Origin: Bradyrhizobium sp. AZCC 1721
Lineage (GTDB): Bacteria > Pseudomonadota > Alphaproteobacteria > Rhizobiales > Xanthobacteraceae
Length of the DNA stretch: 64,000 nt
Direction: 5' to 3'
NCBI RefSeq assembly: GCF_036924715.1
Contig: NZ_JAZHSB010000001.1
Location: 2,223,001 to 2,287,000, forward strand
The notes beneath the pieces are model-generated. The model was given only the letters and a program-made list of their open reading frames with translations. It was not told where the DNA came from and made no database searches. This document shows, piece after piece, positions 46,183-54,501 of this stretch. Made by a program: the position numbers and the translations under genes. Every line of letters begins with the position of its first letter. Within the stretch, counting starts at the first letter, position 1.

Positions 46183-46252
46183 TCGGCCCAGCACTATCGA
46201 CGATCTGGTCGAGGCCGGCGCGGTGCGCCAGGTCAGGGGAGGCACGGCATGA
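46183..46252 (+). pseudogene. C-terminal remnant of a type III (CaiB/BaiF-like) CoA-transferase
   Basis: The spacer between the LivF-like gene and the enoyl-CoA hydratase reads in one frame as [20 protein letters not shown] and a TGA that overlaps the hydratase ATG (ATGA). T-I-[DA]-x-L-x-x-A-G-A-V is the usual last helix of family III CoA-transferases. No further part of such a gene is present; upstream the frame runs into the LivF gene out of register. This suggests that a CoA-transferase gene was deleted except for its end. Confidence 0.5.
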
Positions 46253-47025
46253 GTACCGATCTGGTTCGTTATTCCGTATCCAGCAATATTGCCGAGATCA
46301 TGCTGGATCGCCCGCCGGTCAATGCGCTCAGCATGGACCTGATCGATGCGCTGCTGGCGGCGCTTTCGAAGGCGAGGGACGACGAAGCGGTGCGCGCCGT
46401 CATCATCGGCAGTGCGCACAAGGTGTTTTGCGCCGGGCTCGATCTGGATATTGTTCGCGGCAAGCCCGGAATCGAGACCAAGAAGTTTCTCGAACGGCTG
46501 TATTTTGCGCTCAACGATATCCAGTATCGCATGGGCAAGCCGACGATTGCTGCAGTCGACGGCGCGGTTCGCGCCGGCGGCATGACGATTGCGATCTCCT
46601 GCGACATGATCATCGCCGGCGAAGGCTGTACCTTCGGCTATCCCGAGATCGATGTCGGGCTGATCCCGGCCATTCACTTCGTGCAATTGCCGCGCCTGGT
46701 TGGCAAGCACCAGGCTTTTGGGCCGCTGTTCCTCGGCGAGCCTTTCGATGCCGCAACTGCCTTTCGCATGGGGTTGTTGAGTGAGGTCGTTCCGAAGGGA
46801 ACCGCGCTGGATCGGGCGCGGGGGATCGCGCGCAAGCTTGCTGCCAAATCCCCCATCGTCGTGAAGATCGGGCGCGATGCTTTCATGCGGGCGGTCGACG
46901 CCGATTTCCGCCGCTCGGTCGAAAATGCCGCCGAGAGCTTTGCACTCGTTGCAACGACGGAGGACTGCCAGGAAGGCTTGAACGCGTTCGTCGAGAAGCG
47001 AACGCCGAACTACAGGGGGCGCTGA
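46249..47025 (+). CDS. Enoyl-CoA hydratase/isomerase family protein
   Basis: 258 residues with the crotonase fold: [20 protein letters not shown], oxyanion-hole segments [12 protein letters not shown] and [20 protein letters not shown]. The position of the usual catalytic Glu in hydratases reads [12 protein letters not shown], so one acidic residue may be present; the precise reaction (hydration, isomerisation or other) cannot be fixed. Coupled with the MaoC gene by a one-base stop/start overlap. Confidence 0.85.
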   Translation: MSTDLVRYSVSSNIAEIMLDRPPVNALSMDLIDALLAALSKARDDEAVRAVIIGSAHKVFCAGLDLDIVRGKPGIETKKFLERLYFALNDIQYRMGKPTIAAVDGAVRAGGMTIAISCDMIIAGEGCTFGYPEIDVGLIPAIHFVQLPRLVGKHQAFGPLFLGEPFDAATAFRMGLLSEVVPKGTALDRARGIARKLAAKSPIVVKIGRDAFMRAVDADFRRSVENAAESFALVATTEDCQEGLNAFVEKRTPNYRGR

Positions 47026-47480
47026 TGGCTGGATTGTATTTCGAGGAGTTCGAGGTCGGCCGCGAATTTCATCATGAGTTCAGCCGCACGGTGACCGAGA
47101 TGGACAACACGCTGTTCAGTCTCCTGACCATGAATCCGCAGCCGCTGCACATCGACGCGCATTTCGCCGAGAATACCGAATTCGGCCAGCGGCTGTTCAA
47201 CAGCCTCTATACGCTCGGCATCATGATCGGCATGAGCGTCTACGATACCACGCTCGGCACCACGATCGGCAATCTCGGCATGACCGACGTCAAATTCCCG
47301 AAACCGGTATTCCACGGTGATACGCTCAGGGCGCACACCAAGATCATTTCCAAGCGTGAGAGCAAGTCGCGGCCGAACCAGGGCATTGTGGAATTCGAGC
47401 ATACCATGACCAATCAGCGCGGCGAGGTGGTGGCGAGCTGTCGCCGGACCGGCCTGATGCATTGCAAACCGAAGGCGTAA
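47025..47480 (+). CDS. MaoC-family (R)-specific hydratase-like protein
   Basis: 151 residues, single hotdog domain. [20 protein letters not shown] opening and the [20 protein letters not shown] region, equivalent to the catalytic D-x4-H loop of MaoC dehydratases, with [16 protein letters not shown] [17 protein letters not shown]. It probably hydrates or dehydrates a 2-enoyl-type CoA ester. Such MaoC plus CitE-like pairs occur in mesaconyl-CoA/citramalyl-CoA-type pathways, so that reaction type is possible. Confidence 0.85.
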   Translation: MAGLYFEEFEVGREFHHEFSRTVTEMDNTLFSLLTMNPQPLHIDAHFAENTEFGQRLFNSLYTLGIMIGMSVYDTTLGTTIGNLGMTDVKFPKPVFHGDTLRAHTKIISKRESKSRPNQGIVEFEHTMTNQRGEVVASCRRTGLMHCKPKA

Positions 47481-47484
47481 ACCG

Positions 47485-48342
47485 ATGCGATCGTTCCTGT
47501 TCGTTCCTGGTGACAGCCTGCGCAAGTTCGAGAGCGCTAAGAAGACGGCGGCTGACGCGCTGATCCTCGACCTCGAGGATTCGATTGCGCCGGATGAGAA
47601 AGTCGGCGCGCGGCGGATCGTGCGTGAGATGCTCGATGCCCGGAATCCGGACCAGAAGATGTATGTCCGCGTCAACGCGCTCGATACCGGCTTGACGCTT
47701 GGCGATCTTGCGGCCGTCATGCCGAGCCGACCTGACGGCATCGTGCTGCCGAAATGCGCCGGCGCTGCCGACGTGAACCGTCTGTCGCTGTATCTCGATG
47801 CCTTCGAGGCGGCCGCCGGGATTGAACAGGGATCGACGAGGATTGTCACCGTAGCGACGGAGACGGCGAGGGCGGTGCTCAAGTTGCTCGACTTTGAGAA
47901 CATGAGCCCGCGGCTGTGGGGCATGATGTGGGGCGCCGAGGACCTCGCCGCGTCGCTCGGCGCGTCGCGCAACCGGACCGCCGGCCGCTTTCATGGTCCG
48001 TTCCTGCTGGCGCGCGATCTCTGCCTGATCAGCGCGGCTGCGGCCGGTGTCGTCGCCATCGATACCATCGCCACCGACATCAACGATCTCGACGCGCTCC
48101 GGGAAGAATCCATTGCCGCGCGACAGGATGGGTTCCTTGCCAAGGCGGTGATCCATCCCAAGCACGTCGATGTCGTCAATGCCGCCTTCATGCCGACGGA
48201 TGAGGAAATCGCCTGGTCGGAGAAGGTCGTCAAAGCGTTCAACGACAATCCGACGTCAGGTGTCGTGAAGATCGACGGCAAGATGATCGACAAGCCGCAT
48301 CTGCGCGCCGCGGAGAAGATTTTGGCGTTGCGAGGACGGTAG
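47485..48342 (+). CDS. HpcH/HpaI-family CoA ester lyase (citrate lyase beta-like)
   Basis: 285 residues, TIM-barrel lyase: MRSFLFVPGDSLRKFESAKK, LILDLEDSIAPDEK, YVRVNALDTGL, TVATETARAV (Mg-binding Glu) and WGAEDLAASLG (Mg-binding Asp). CitE-like enzymes cleave malyl-, citramalyl- or related CoA esters to acetyl-CoA and an oxo acid. It begins 4 bases after the MaoC gene and ends the operon. Confidence 0.88.
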   Translation: MRSFLFVPGDSLRKFESAKKTAADALILDLEDSIAPDEKVGARRIVREMLDARNPDQKMYVRVNALDTGLTLGDLAAVMPSRPDGIVLPKCAGAADVNRLSLYLDAFEAAAGIEQGSTRIVTVATETARAVLKLLDFENMSPRLWGMMWGAEDLAASLGASRNRTAGRFHGPFLLARDLCLISAAAAGVVAIDTIATDINDLDALREESIAARQDGFLAKAVIHPKHVDVVNAAFMPTDEEIAWSEKVVKAFNDNPTSGVVKIDGKMIDKPHLRAAEKILALRGR

Positions 48343-48490
48343 CGCGCTCATCTGCACCGTCCTTAACAAAGTGTTGCCATCGCGCCCTCAACGCATATCG
48401 GCATCCTGTTTTCGGACCTAGTCGCATTGGGCGAATTGGTGTTTTTTACAACCTCGCCCGATTCGAAAAATTGTTGCCTTCGAGATTGCC

Positions 48491-49483
48491 GTGACACCGC
48501 CCCCCGCCGCAGCCGCCAGGCTGGACAGCGCTCCATTACCTTTGCCATCGAAGGAAACCGCCACCGTCCGCAAAGCGCCCGCGCGCGCTGATCGGCCGTT
48601 CAAGGGCATCGCGCTGGTGCTGGCCTCGACGGTGTTTCTCGGCGCCTCCGACGTGACGGCGAAATATCTGTCCGCGACCCTGCCTTCGATCGAGATCGCC
48701 TGGATCCGCTTCCTGGTGTTCGCGATGATCATGACGCCGGCGATGCTGCCGGGTTCCCCGCTCTATGCGCTGCAGACCAAACGCCGCGGCCTGCATCTGT
48801 TGCGCGGCGCGGCGCTGTTGGGCTCGTCACTGTTCTTCATCTCCGGCCTGCGGTTCCTTCCCATTGCGGAGGCCTCCGCCACGGGTTTCGTCGCGCCGCT
48901 GTTCGTCACCGCGCTGTCGATCATCTTTCTCGGCGAGAAGGTCGGCCTGCGCCGCTGGATCGCGACCGGCGTCGGCCTCGTCGGCGTGTTGATCATCCTG
49001 CGTCCCGGCACCGGCGCGTTTCACCCAGCGGCGTTCTTTCCGCTGGTCTCGGCGCTGGCCTGGGCCTGCACGCTGATCATGACGCGAATGATGAGCGGCA
49101 CTGAGCGCGCCATCACCACCATGACCTATTCGTCGATCGCGGGCCTGTTCATTCTCTCCGCGCTGGTGCCGTTCGTCTGGGTGACGCCCACTTGGCACGA
49201 TATCGCCTTCGGCATCCTGATCGGTGTCGCATCGACCGCGGGGCAGTGGATCGTGGTGCTGGCGTTCCGCTATGCCGACGCCTCCGTGCTGGCGCCGTTT
49301 TCCTACACGCAATTGCTGTGGGTCAGCGTGCTCGGCTTCCTGATCTTCGGCGAAGTCCCGGATGCCTACACGATCACCGGCGCCGCCTTCATCGTCGCCT
49401 CAGGCCTCTACACCGCCCATCGCGAACGGGTCCGCCGCTCGCAGCTTCTGACGGTCTCGGGCGAGTCGTCGCCGAACGCTTGA
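48491..49483 (+). CDS. EamA/DMT-family transporter
   Basis: 330 residues with about ten membrane helices in two EamA halves (FKGIALVLASTVFLGASDVT and, later, FPLVSALAWACTLIMTRMMS). It starts at GTG 48491, and the first 40 residues are a Pro/Ala-rich cytoplasmic lead. DMT proteins export metabolites or amino acids; the substrate is unknown. A 148-base spacer after the lyase gene suggests its own promoter. Confidence 0.85.
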   Translation: MTPPPAAAARLDSAPLPLPSKETATVRKAPARADRPFKGIALVLASTVFLGASDVTAKYLSATLPSIEIAWIRFLVFAMIMTPAMLPGSPLYALQTKRRGLHLLRGAALLGSSLFFISGLRFLPIAEASATGFVAPLFVTALSIIFLGEKVGLRRWIATGVGLVGVLIILRPGTGAFHPAAFFPLVSALAWACTLIMTRMMSGTERAITTMTYSSIAGLFILSALVPFVWVTPTWHDIAFGILIGVASTAGQWIVVLAFRYADASVLAPFSYTQLLWVSVLGFLIFGEVPDAYTITGAAFIVASGLYTAHRERVRRSQLLTVSGESSPNA

Positions 49484-49582
49484 TCCGGGTCACCCGCAAG
49501 AAGGCACCAGTTCCTGCGCCGGCAAGGCCGTTGTACGCTATTCGTGGTGATCCTCCTGCTAGCGTTTTCGAGCGAAAGCCTG

Positions 49583-49601
49583 CCCCGGACTTGATCCGGG
49601 G
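49583..49601. repeat. Palindromic repeat CCCCGGA-N5-TCCGGGG
   Basis: A 7-bp inverted repeat with a 5-base loop (49583-49589, 49595-49601), of a kind scattered in Bradyrhizobium-type genomes. It lies 100 bases after the transporter gene and could end transcription or be a REP-type element. Confidence 0.6.
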
Positions 49602-49650
49602 TGGCTCCCGGTTCGCGTGAAGAAAACGCGTCAAACAAAAAACCTAGCGC

Positions 49651-49678
49651 ATCGGTTCTGATTTCAATCAGAACCGAT
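49651..49678. repeat. Perfect 13-bp inverted repeat with 2-base centre
   Basis: ATCGGTTCTGATT (49651-49663) and its exact complement (49666-49678) form a near-continuous palindrome 40 bases upstream of the alcohol dehydrogenase gene. Similar AATCAGAACC palindromes are dispersed repeats in related genomes; a local operator is the alternative. Confidence 0.6.
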
Positions 49679-49717
49679 AGTGCTCTAAGGTGAAAGAAAA
49701 CCACGGGAGAATCCTTC

Positions 49718-50799
49718 GTGCGCGCAGCCATTTTCCGCAACGGGGAAATTGTCGTCGACGAGATGCCGGAGCCGAAACCCGGTGCCGGGCAGGTGCTGGT
49801 GAAGTCTTTGGCCTGCGGCATCTGCGGCTCCGACCTGCATGCGCGCAAGCACGCGCACCGCATGGTGGAGCTCGCCAAGCATTTTCCTGGCCGCAAGCCG
49901 ATGGACCTTTCGCGCGACGTCGTGTTCGGCCATGAATTCTGCTGCGAGGTGCTGGACTATGGTCCTGGCACCACGGGCAAGTTCAAGGCGGGCACCAGGG
50001 TTTGCTCGCTGCCGGCGCTGCTGACCCCGGAAGGCCCGACGGGCATCGGCTATTCCAACGACAATGTCGGCGCTTACGCCGAGCGCCTGCTGCTCAGCGA
50101 AGCCTTGCTGCTCGAAGTTCCGAACGGCCTCGCCGCCGAGCACGCCGCGCTCACCGAGCCGCTCGCGGTCGGCGTTCACGCCGTGGCAAAAGCCACCATC
50201 AGGGGAGGCGAGGTGCCCTTGGTGATCGGTTGCGGTCCGGTCGGGCTCGCCGTCATCGCGGCGCTGAAGATCAGGGGATTGCACCCGATCGTGGCCGCCG
50301 ATTATTCGCCGGCACGCCGCGCGCTCGCCGAAAAGCTCGGCGCCGATGTCGTCGTTGATCCCGCACGCTCGCAGCCCTACGCGACCTGGGCCGAGCACGC
50401 CCAGATGTCGCCGGAGGAAAAAGCTGCGCGCCCGCCGCTGCAGGCGCTGTTGCCGGCGCTGAAACCCGCGCTGATCTTCGAATGCGTCGGCGTGCCCGGC
50501 CTGATCCAGCAGGTGTTCGAGGGCGCGCCGCGCGATGCCCGCATCGTCGTGGTCGGCGTCTGCATGGAGACCGACCGCTCCGAGCCGATGCTCGGCATCA
50601 TGAAGGAACTCAACGTTCAATACGTGCTCGGCTACACGCCCGAGGAATTCGCCTATTCGCTCCGCCTGATCGCGGAAGGGCAGGTGGACGCCGCCTCGAT
50701 GGTGACCTCCACCGTCGGCATCGACGGCTCGCCAAGGCGTTCGCCGATCTCGCCAACCCGGAAGTGCATACCAAGATCATAGTCGAGCCGTGGCGGTAA
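49718..50799 (+). pseudogene. Zinc-dependent alcohol dehydrogenase with C-terminal frameshift
   Basis: MDR-family dehydrogenase: catalytic zinc motif ACGICGSDLHAR, GHEFCCEVLDYG, cofactor site GCGPVGLAVIAAL. After STVGIDG (base about 50728) the frame changes: it reads SPRRSPISPTRKCIPRS and stops at 50782. The frame shifted by one base continues coherently AKAFADLANPEVHTKIIVEP, then WR and TAA at 50797-50799. One missing base in the GGC-GTC-GCC context explains this. An intact gene would encode 360 residues. The product lacks only the native last ~25 residues, so it may still fold. A sequencing error is possible. Confidence 0.75.
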
Positions 50800-50825
50800 G
50801 TGAGACTGAATGTGGGTGATCTACA

Positions 50826-51284
50826 ATGGCGATTGGTTTCAGTGATGAATTTGACTTCCGTCCGATCATTGGATGGGAACTCTATCAGGTAACGATAGAT
50901 AAATATCACGTGATGTTTTGGTTCGAAGACGAGCATGCGTTGCTGAATATCGCGGACAAGTTCTCGTTCAAATCTTTCGACGGAGCTGTCAATTTTACCT
51001 ATGAAATCTATGGAAACCAAAAGTCCCTCAATCTTGATCGCATTCTCCGCGTCAAAGTAGCCGCCACCAAAATCGTCGCAATTGATCAACTCGATCTGAT
51101 CTTTGAGAACGGGGACATTCTGTCAATCCACGATAACCCCGAACTCAGGTCCTGGTGGTTCCTCGGTGGCCGTCAGTCAGACCCTTTAACTCGAAGAACG
51201 AACTGGTCGTTCACGATCGGAGATTGTGAGCCGGACGAACTCACCGAAGATGCGTGGCAGAGGCGGCGTACCCAGCTCTCGTAG
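50826..51284 (+). CDS. Hypothetical protein with lower GC than its neighbours
   Basis: 152 residues, with no signal peptide or membrane segment; predicted beta-rich (IGWELYQVTIDKYHVMFWFE, LDLIFENGDILSIHDNPELR). Codons use more A/T than the neighbours (GATAAATATCAC, AATTTTACCTATGAAATC), which suggests recent transfer. The layout (WELY.VTID.Y.V.FWFE...L.FENGD.LSI) resembles small DUF6188-like or immunity-type proteins, but I cannot assign a family firmly. No toxin gene lies beside it. Confidence 0.55.
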   Translation: MAIGFSDEFDFRPIIGWELYQVTIDKYHVMFWFEDEHALLNIADKFSFKSFDGAVNFTYEIYGNQKSLNLDRILRVKVAATKIVAIDQLDLIFENGDILSIHDNPELRSWWFLGGRQSDPLTRRTNWSFTIGDCEPDELTEDAWQRRRTQLS

Positions 51285-51287
51285 CAG

Positions 51288-51405
51288 CGTAGGGTGGGCA
51301 AAGGCGCGCGAGCGCCGTGCCCACCATTCATCCGCAATCTCCTTTGATGGTGGGCACGCCATCGGGTGCGCATTCGCGCGACCCGTTGGCTTTGCCCACC
51401 CTACG
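51288..51405. repeat. Nested palindromic REP-type element (GTAGGGTGGGC family)
   Basis: 118 bp. Outer arms CGTAGGGTGGGCAAAG (51288-51303) and its complement (51390-51405); inner arms GTGCCCACCAT (51317-51327) and its complement (51347-51357). This element family is frequent in Bradyrhizobium/Rhodopseudomonas genomes. The right arm contains the stop codon (51401-51403) of the neighbouring minus-strand gene. Confidence 0.8.
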
Positions 51406-52576
51406 GCATTTGATGCTTCGGATACTCCAACTGCATGGCGACGAAGTCGGCGGTATCTGTTCCGTAGCGCGCGGCAATGCCCGCAAGCGCGTGGTCCAGC
51501 GCTTCCGCCGGTTTCGTGCCATCGTTCGCCGGCAGTAATCGCGCGGCGGGCCAGTTCGCCGCGACCTGGTCGGGAAGTATCCGCAAGCCGCCGCGACTCT
51601 GCTGCGCGCCGGCAGAGCTGGCGAACGTCACCGCCTGTGAGCGATAGGTCCGCGACCAGGCATCGGTGACGAGCGCCAGCGAGACCTCGTCGACGCCGCC
51701 CTTGAGTTCGATGCCGAGCTGCTCGTGCGCCCAGAACGCGGCCGTGTTGCGGATAGCCGTCAGCGCAAATGGGCGCGTGAACTTGAATGCGTCGCTATTG
51801 TGGCGCACATCCCACTCGGCGAGGCCGATCTCGCGGCCGACGTCGCGCGCCTTGTCGGGGCCGGCAATCGCCTCGATCAAGGTGAGCGACATCGGCATCG
51901 ACGCCGTGATTCCGGTGGTCGTCGCCACGCCCTTGTCGACCACCAGCCGCCGGTCCCTGACATAGTGCATGGTGGGATGCTTGCCGCGCAACTCCTTGAC
52001 GGAATACCAGTGCGTCGTGGCCTGCTTGTCGTGCAGCAGCCCGGCATCGCCGACCACTTTGGCGCCGACGCAGACGCCGATCACGATTGCACCCTTGGCC
52101 GACTGGCTTCGGATCCATTGCAGCGCTTCGGGATCGTCGTCGCGGCTCATGGCGGGGACGATGACATAGTCGGCGCCGTCGGAATGCTGCGCATCGAATT
52201 CCGCGATGGTCGCCTGCGGTTCGACCTTGAGCGTCGGATAGAGCGTCACCGGCCCCGGTTTCGTCGCCAGCGTGACGACATCGGCGACGTCGGCGCGCTT
52301 GAGAATGCCATAGGGCATGAGATAGTCGGTGGTCTCGGTGGCGTCGTTGATCCCGATGATGGCGATCAACGGCCGCTGCCGCTTCGGCGGCTTCAGCGCC
52401 GCGACCGTCGCATCGCGCTCGTCTGGCGCAATCGCCGGCGGGGCTGCGGCCGAAGGCGCCGGTGGTAACGAGAAAATCCAGGCTCCGCCGACCACGGCGA
52501 CAAGCGCGACTGCGCCGAGCGCGCTCCACAATACACGTCGCGAATTCATCGGTTTGCCGGCACGCGCCTCACTCAT
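51401..52576 (-). CDS. Membrane-anchored DJ-1/PfpI-like (class I glutamine amidotransferase fold) protein
   Basis: 391 residues from the ATG at 52576 (a second ATG lies 27 bases later). A transmembrane anchor (about 13-32, WSALGAVALVAVVGGAWIFS) is followed by a Pro/Ala linker and a DJ-1/PfpI domain (LIAIIGINDATETTDYLMPY; nucleophile elbow IVIGVCVGAKVVGD with Cys). This domain is best known as the sensor half of GlxA-type AraC regulators, but no helix-turn-helix follows. About 170 further residues (FTRPFALTAIRNTAAFWAHE) are unassigned. It probably faces the periplasm; the reaction is unknown. The stop codon lies in the adjoining repeat. Confidence 0.7.
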   Translation of the reverse strand: MSEARAGKPMNSRRVLWSALGAVALVAVVGGAWIFSLPPAPSAAAPPAIAPDERDATVAALKPPKRQRPLIAIIGINDATETTDYLMPYGILKRADVADVVTLATKPGPVTLYPTLKVEPQATIAEFDAQHSDGADYVIVPAMSRDDDPEALQWIRSQSAKGAIVIGVCVGAKVVGDAGLLHDKQATTHWYSVKELRGKHPTMHYVRDRRLVVDKGVATTTGITASMPMSLTLIEAIAGPDKARDVGREIGLAEWDVRHNSDAFKFTRPFALTAIRNTAAFWAHEQLGIELKGGVDEVSLALVTDAWSRTYRSQAVTFASSAGAQQSRGGLRILPDQVAANWPAARLLPANDGTKPAEALDHALAGIAARYGTDTADFVAMQLEYPKHQMP

Positions 52577-52906
52577 ATCGACCAACCGCACTCTACAGCC
52601 GCCGCGATCCGCCTGAAATGACGCAAATCCGGCGAAAACGGCCATGCGGAGAGATGTACAATTTCGTGTCCCGGACGCGGTGCAGCGTGAAACGCTGCTC
52701 CGCAGAGCTGGGACCCATTGTGCCCGTGAGATGGACCCCGGACGCTGCGCAGCGCTGACGCGCTGCGCAGCGTCCGGGGAACGAGTTGTTGCCGGGATCC
52801 TCCCGGTTTTCGGGAATGTCCATCCGGAGTGGCAGTCATTGTCTCATGCCGTGCGACGCCGCAGCTTTGCGAGTAAGCATCACGGCCTCTGGACAAGGAG
52901 GGCTTC
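52577..52906. other. Spacer made largely of dispersed repeat sequence
   Basis: Most of 52660-52850 is repeat-like (GTCCCGGACGCGGTGCAGCG...GCTGGGACCC style), with the strong palindrome at 52736-52779. The final 60 bases hold the ribosome site and probably the promoter of the flavoprotein gene. No gene is seen. Confidence 0.55.
52736..52779. repeat. Perfect 19-bp inverted repeat
   Basis: CCCCGGACGCTGCGCAGCG (52736-52754) and its complement (52761-52779) with a 6-base loop. Very stable hairpin inside a dispersed-repeat region between a minus-strand and a plus-strand gene; it is not followed by a T-run. Confidence 0.8.
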
Positions 52907-54346
52907 ATGCCGTCGGACAGACGTATGTTCTTGGGCGCGGGCCTCGGCGTCACCGCCGCGCTCGCTTCGCACGCCAGCGGGTTGGCAGCATCGGCACAGG
53001 CGGTGTCGGCAGACGGTCCGCATCTGCCTGCCAACATCCGCCTTGAGCCGGAGGTTCGCGCCGCCGCAGCCCATGATTTTGGCCGCCTCATTCACAAGCA
53101 ACCGCGCGGCGTGCTCAAGCCCGCATCGAGCGCTGACATTGCGGGCCTGATGCGCTGGGCCGGAGGCGCTGATGTCAAGGTGGCGGCGCGCGGGCAGGGC
53201 CACTCGATCTTTGGCCGCTCGCTGTCCGAGGACGGCGTCGTGGTCGATATGAGCGCGATGAATGCAATTCGCGAGATCCAGCACGATCGCGTCGTGGTCG
53301 ATGCCGGAGCGACGTGGAAAGATCTGCTCGACGCGACCCTGGCGCAGGGACTCACGCCGCCAGTGCTGACCAACTATCTCGGTCTATCGGTCGGAGGAAC
53401 GATCGCGGTGGGCGGCATCGGCGCGACGTCATCCCGGCATGGCATGCAAACTGATAACGTCATCGCGCTGGACGTGGTGACGGGCGATGGCAATGAGCTG
53501 AGTTGCTCGGCGGACACTAACGCCGATCTCTTCGACGGCGTCCGCGCCGGCCTGGGCCAATGCGGCATTGTTACGCGGGCAACGCTGCGCCTGGTGCGCG
53601 CTCCCGAGCGTATCAGGCGCTTTCAGCTCTTCTACCGCGATTTGTCATCGCTAATGGCGGACCAGCGGCGCGTGCTGACGGAAGGGCGCTTCGACCAGTT
53701 GCAGGGGGCCATTCTTCCCGATGGCAGCGGCGGTTGGCGGTACCAGCTCGACGGCGCGATACCCTATAACAGCGGCTCGGCTCCCGATGACAAGGCGGTA
53801 CTTTCCGGATTGTCGGATGAGCGCGGCGCCGCCGTCATCGCCGACCTGAGTTATCGCGAGGATGCCCTGGCGTTTGGAAAATTCGAAAGTCTGCTGCGCT
53901 CCAAAGGCCAGTGGTCCAATCCGCAGCCCTGGTTTTTGACGTTCCTGCGCGGCAGCAACGCCGAACGGGTCGCCGGCGATATTCTGGCTGGCCTGAAGGG
54001 CGATGCTGTTGGTCCGTTCGGGCGGATAACTCTCTACCCTTTGCTCACGCGGGCGTTTCATACGCCGCTGGTTCGCCTGCCGAAGGAAGATATGGTCTTC
54101 GTCTTCAATCTCATTCGCATCCCCGCATCAAACGATGCGGCGGCGGCGGAACGGATGGTTGCGGCAAATCGTACGCTCTACGATCGCATTCGCGAAGCCG
54201 GCGGCGTTCAGTATCCGGTCGGTGCCTTCGCCATGTCGCCTGGCGATTGGGAGGTTCACTTTGGATCAAGCTGGCCGCAGCTTCGCGAAGCCAAGCGGCG
54301 CTACGATCCAAAACATCTGCTGGCGCCCGGATATAATGTATTCTGA
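52907..54346 (+). CDS. Tat-exported FAD-dependent oxidoreductase resembling cytokinin dehydrogenase
   Basis: 479 residues from the ATG at 52907 (AAGGAGGG). The Tat signal (DRRMFLGAGLGVTAALA) predicts export of the folded flavoprotein. In the FAD_binding_4 domain, ARGQGHSIFG (His99) matches the GHS site where plant cytokinin dehydrogenases bind FAD covalently. The C-terminal half follows the CKX substrate-domain pattern: PWFLTFLRG, then GRITLYPLLT, VFNLIRIP, and RYDPKHLLAPGYNVF at the end. Cytokinin dehydrogenases remove the isoprenoid side chain of cytokinins. The assignment is by motif; other vanillyl-alcohol-oxidase-family functions are possible. It is a single gene. Confidence 0.75.
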   Translation: MPSDRRMFLGAGLGVTAALASHASGLAASAQAVSADGPHLPANIRLEPEVRAAAAHDFGRLIHKQPRGVLKPASSADIAGLMRWAGGADVKVAARGQGHSIFGRSLSEDGVVVDMSAMNAIREIQHDRVVVDAGATWKDLLDATLAQGLTPPVLTNYLGLSVGGTIAVGGIGATSSRHGMQTDNVIALDVVTGDGNELSCSADTNADLFDGVRAGLGQCGIVTRATLRLVRAPERIRRFQLFYRDLSSLMADQRRVLTEGRFDQLQGAILPDGSGGWRYQLDGAIPYNSGSAPDDKAVLSGLSDERGAAVIADLSYREDALAFGKFESLLRSKGQWSNPQPWFLTFLRGSNAERVAGDILAGLKGDAVGPFGRITLYPLLTRAFHTPLVRLPKEDMVFVFNLIRIPASNDAAAAERMVAANRTLYDRIREAGGVQYPVGAFAMSPGDWEVHFGSSWPQLREAKRRYDPKHLLAPGYNVF

Positions 54347-54357
54347 CGTGCGGATTA

Positions 54358-54495
54358 GTCCCTCATGGTGAGGAGCGCCAACGGGTCGCGCGAATGCGCG
54401 CCCGATGACAGGCTCCGCGCGTCTCGAACCATGAGGCCCGGCTGGTGGCCTACATCCTTCGAGACGCCGCTTCGCGGCTCCTCAGGATGAGGGAT
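54358..54495. repeat. Dispersed intergenic repeat with inverted CCTCATGGT arms
   Basis: CCTCATGGT (54361-54369) pairs with ACCATGAGG (54428-54436), followed by CTTCGAGACGCCGCTTCGCG and CTCAGGATGAGGG. This combination is a common intergenic element of Bradyrhizobium-type genomes. It fills the spacer between two convergent genes. Confidence 0.7.
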
Positions 54496-54501
54496 TGAGA
54501 G

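Noticed and set aside
46249..47025. Assigning the crotonase-fold gene to a named benzoyl-CoA or phenylacetate step
   Set aside because: The motifs define only the superfamily, and no other gene of those pathways is present.
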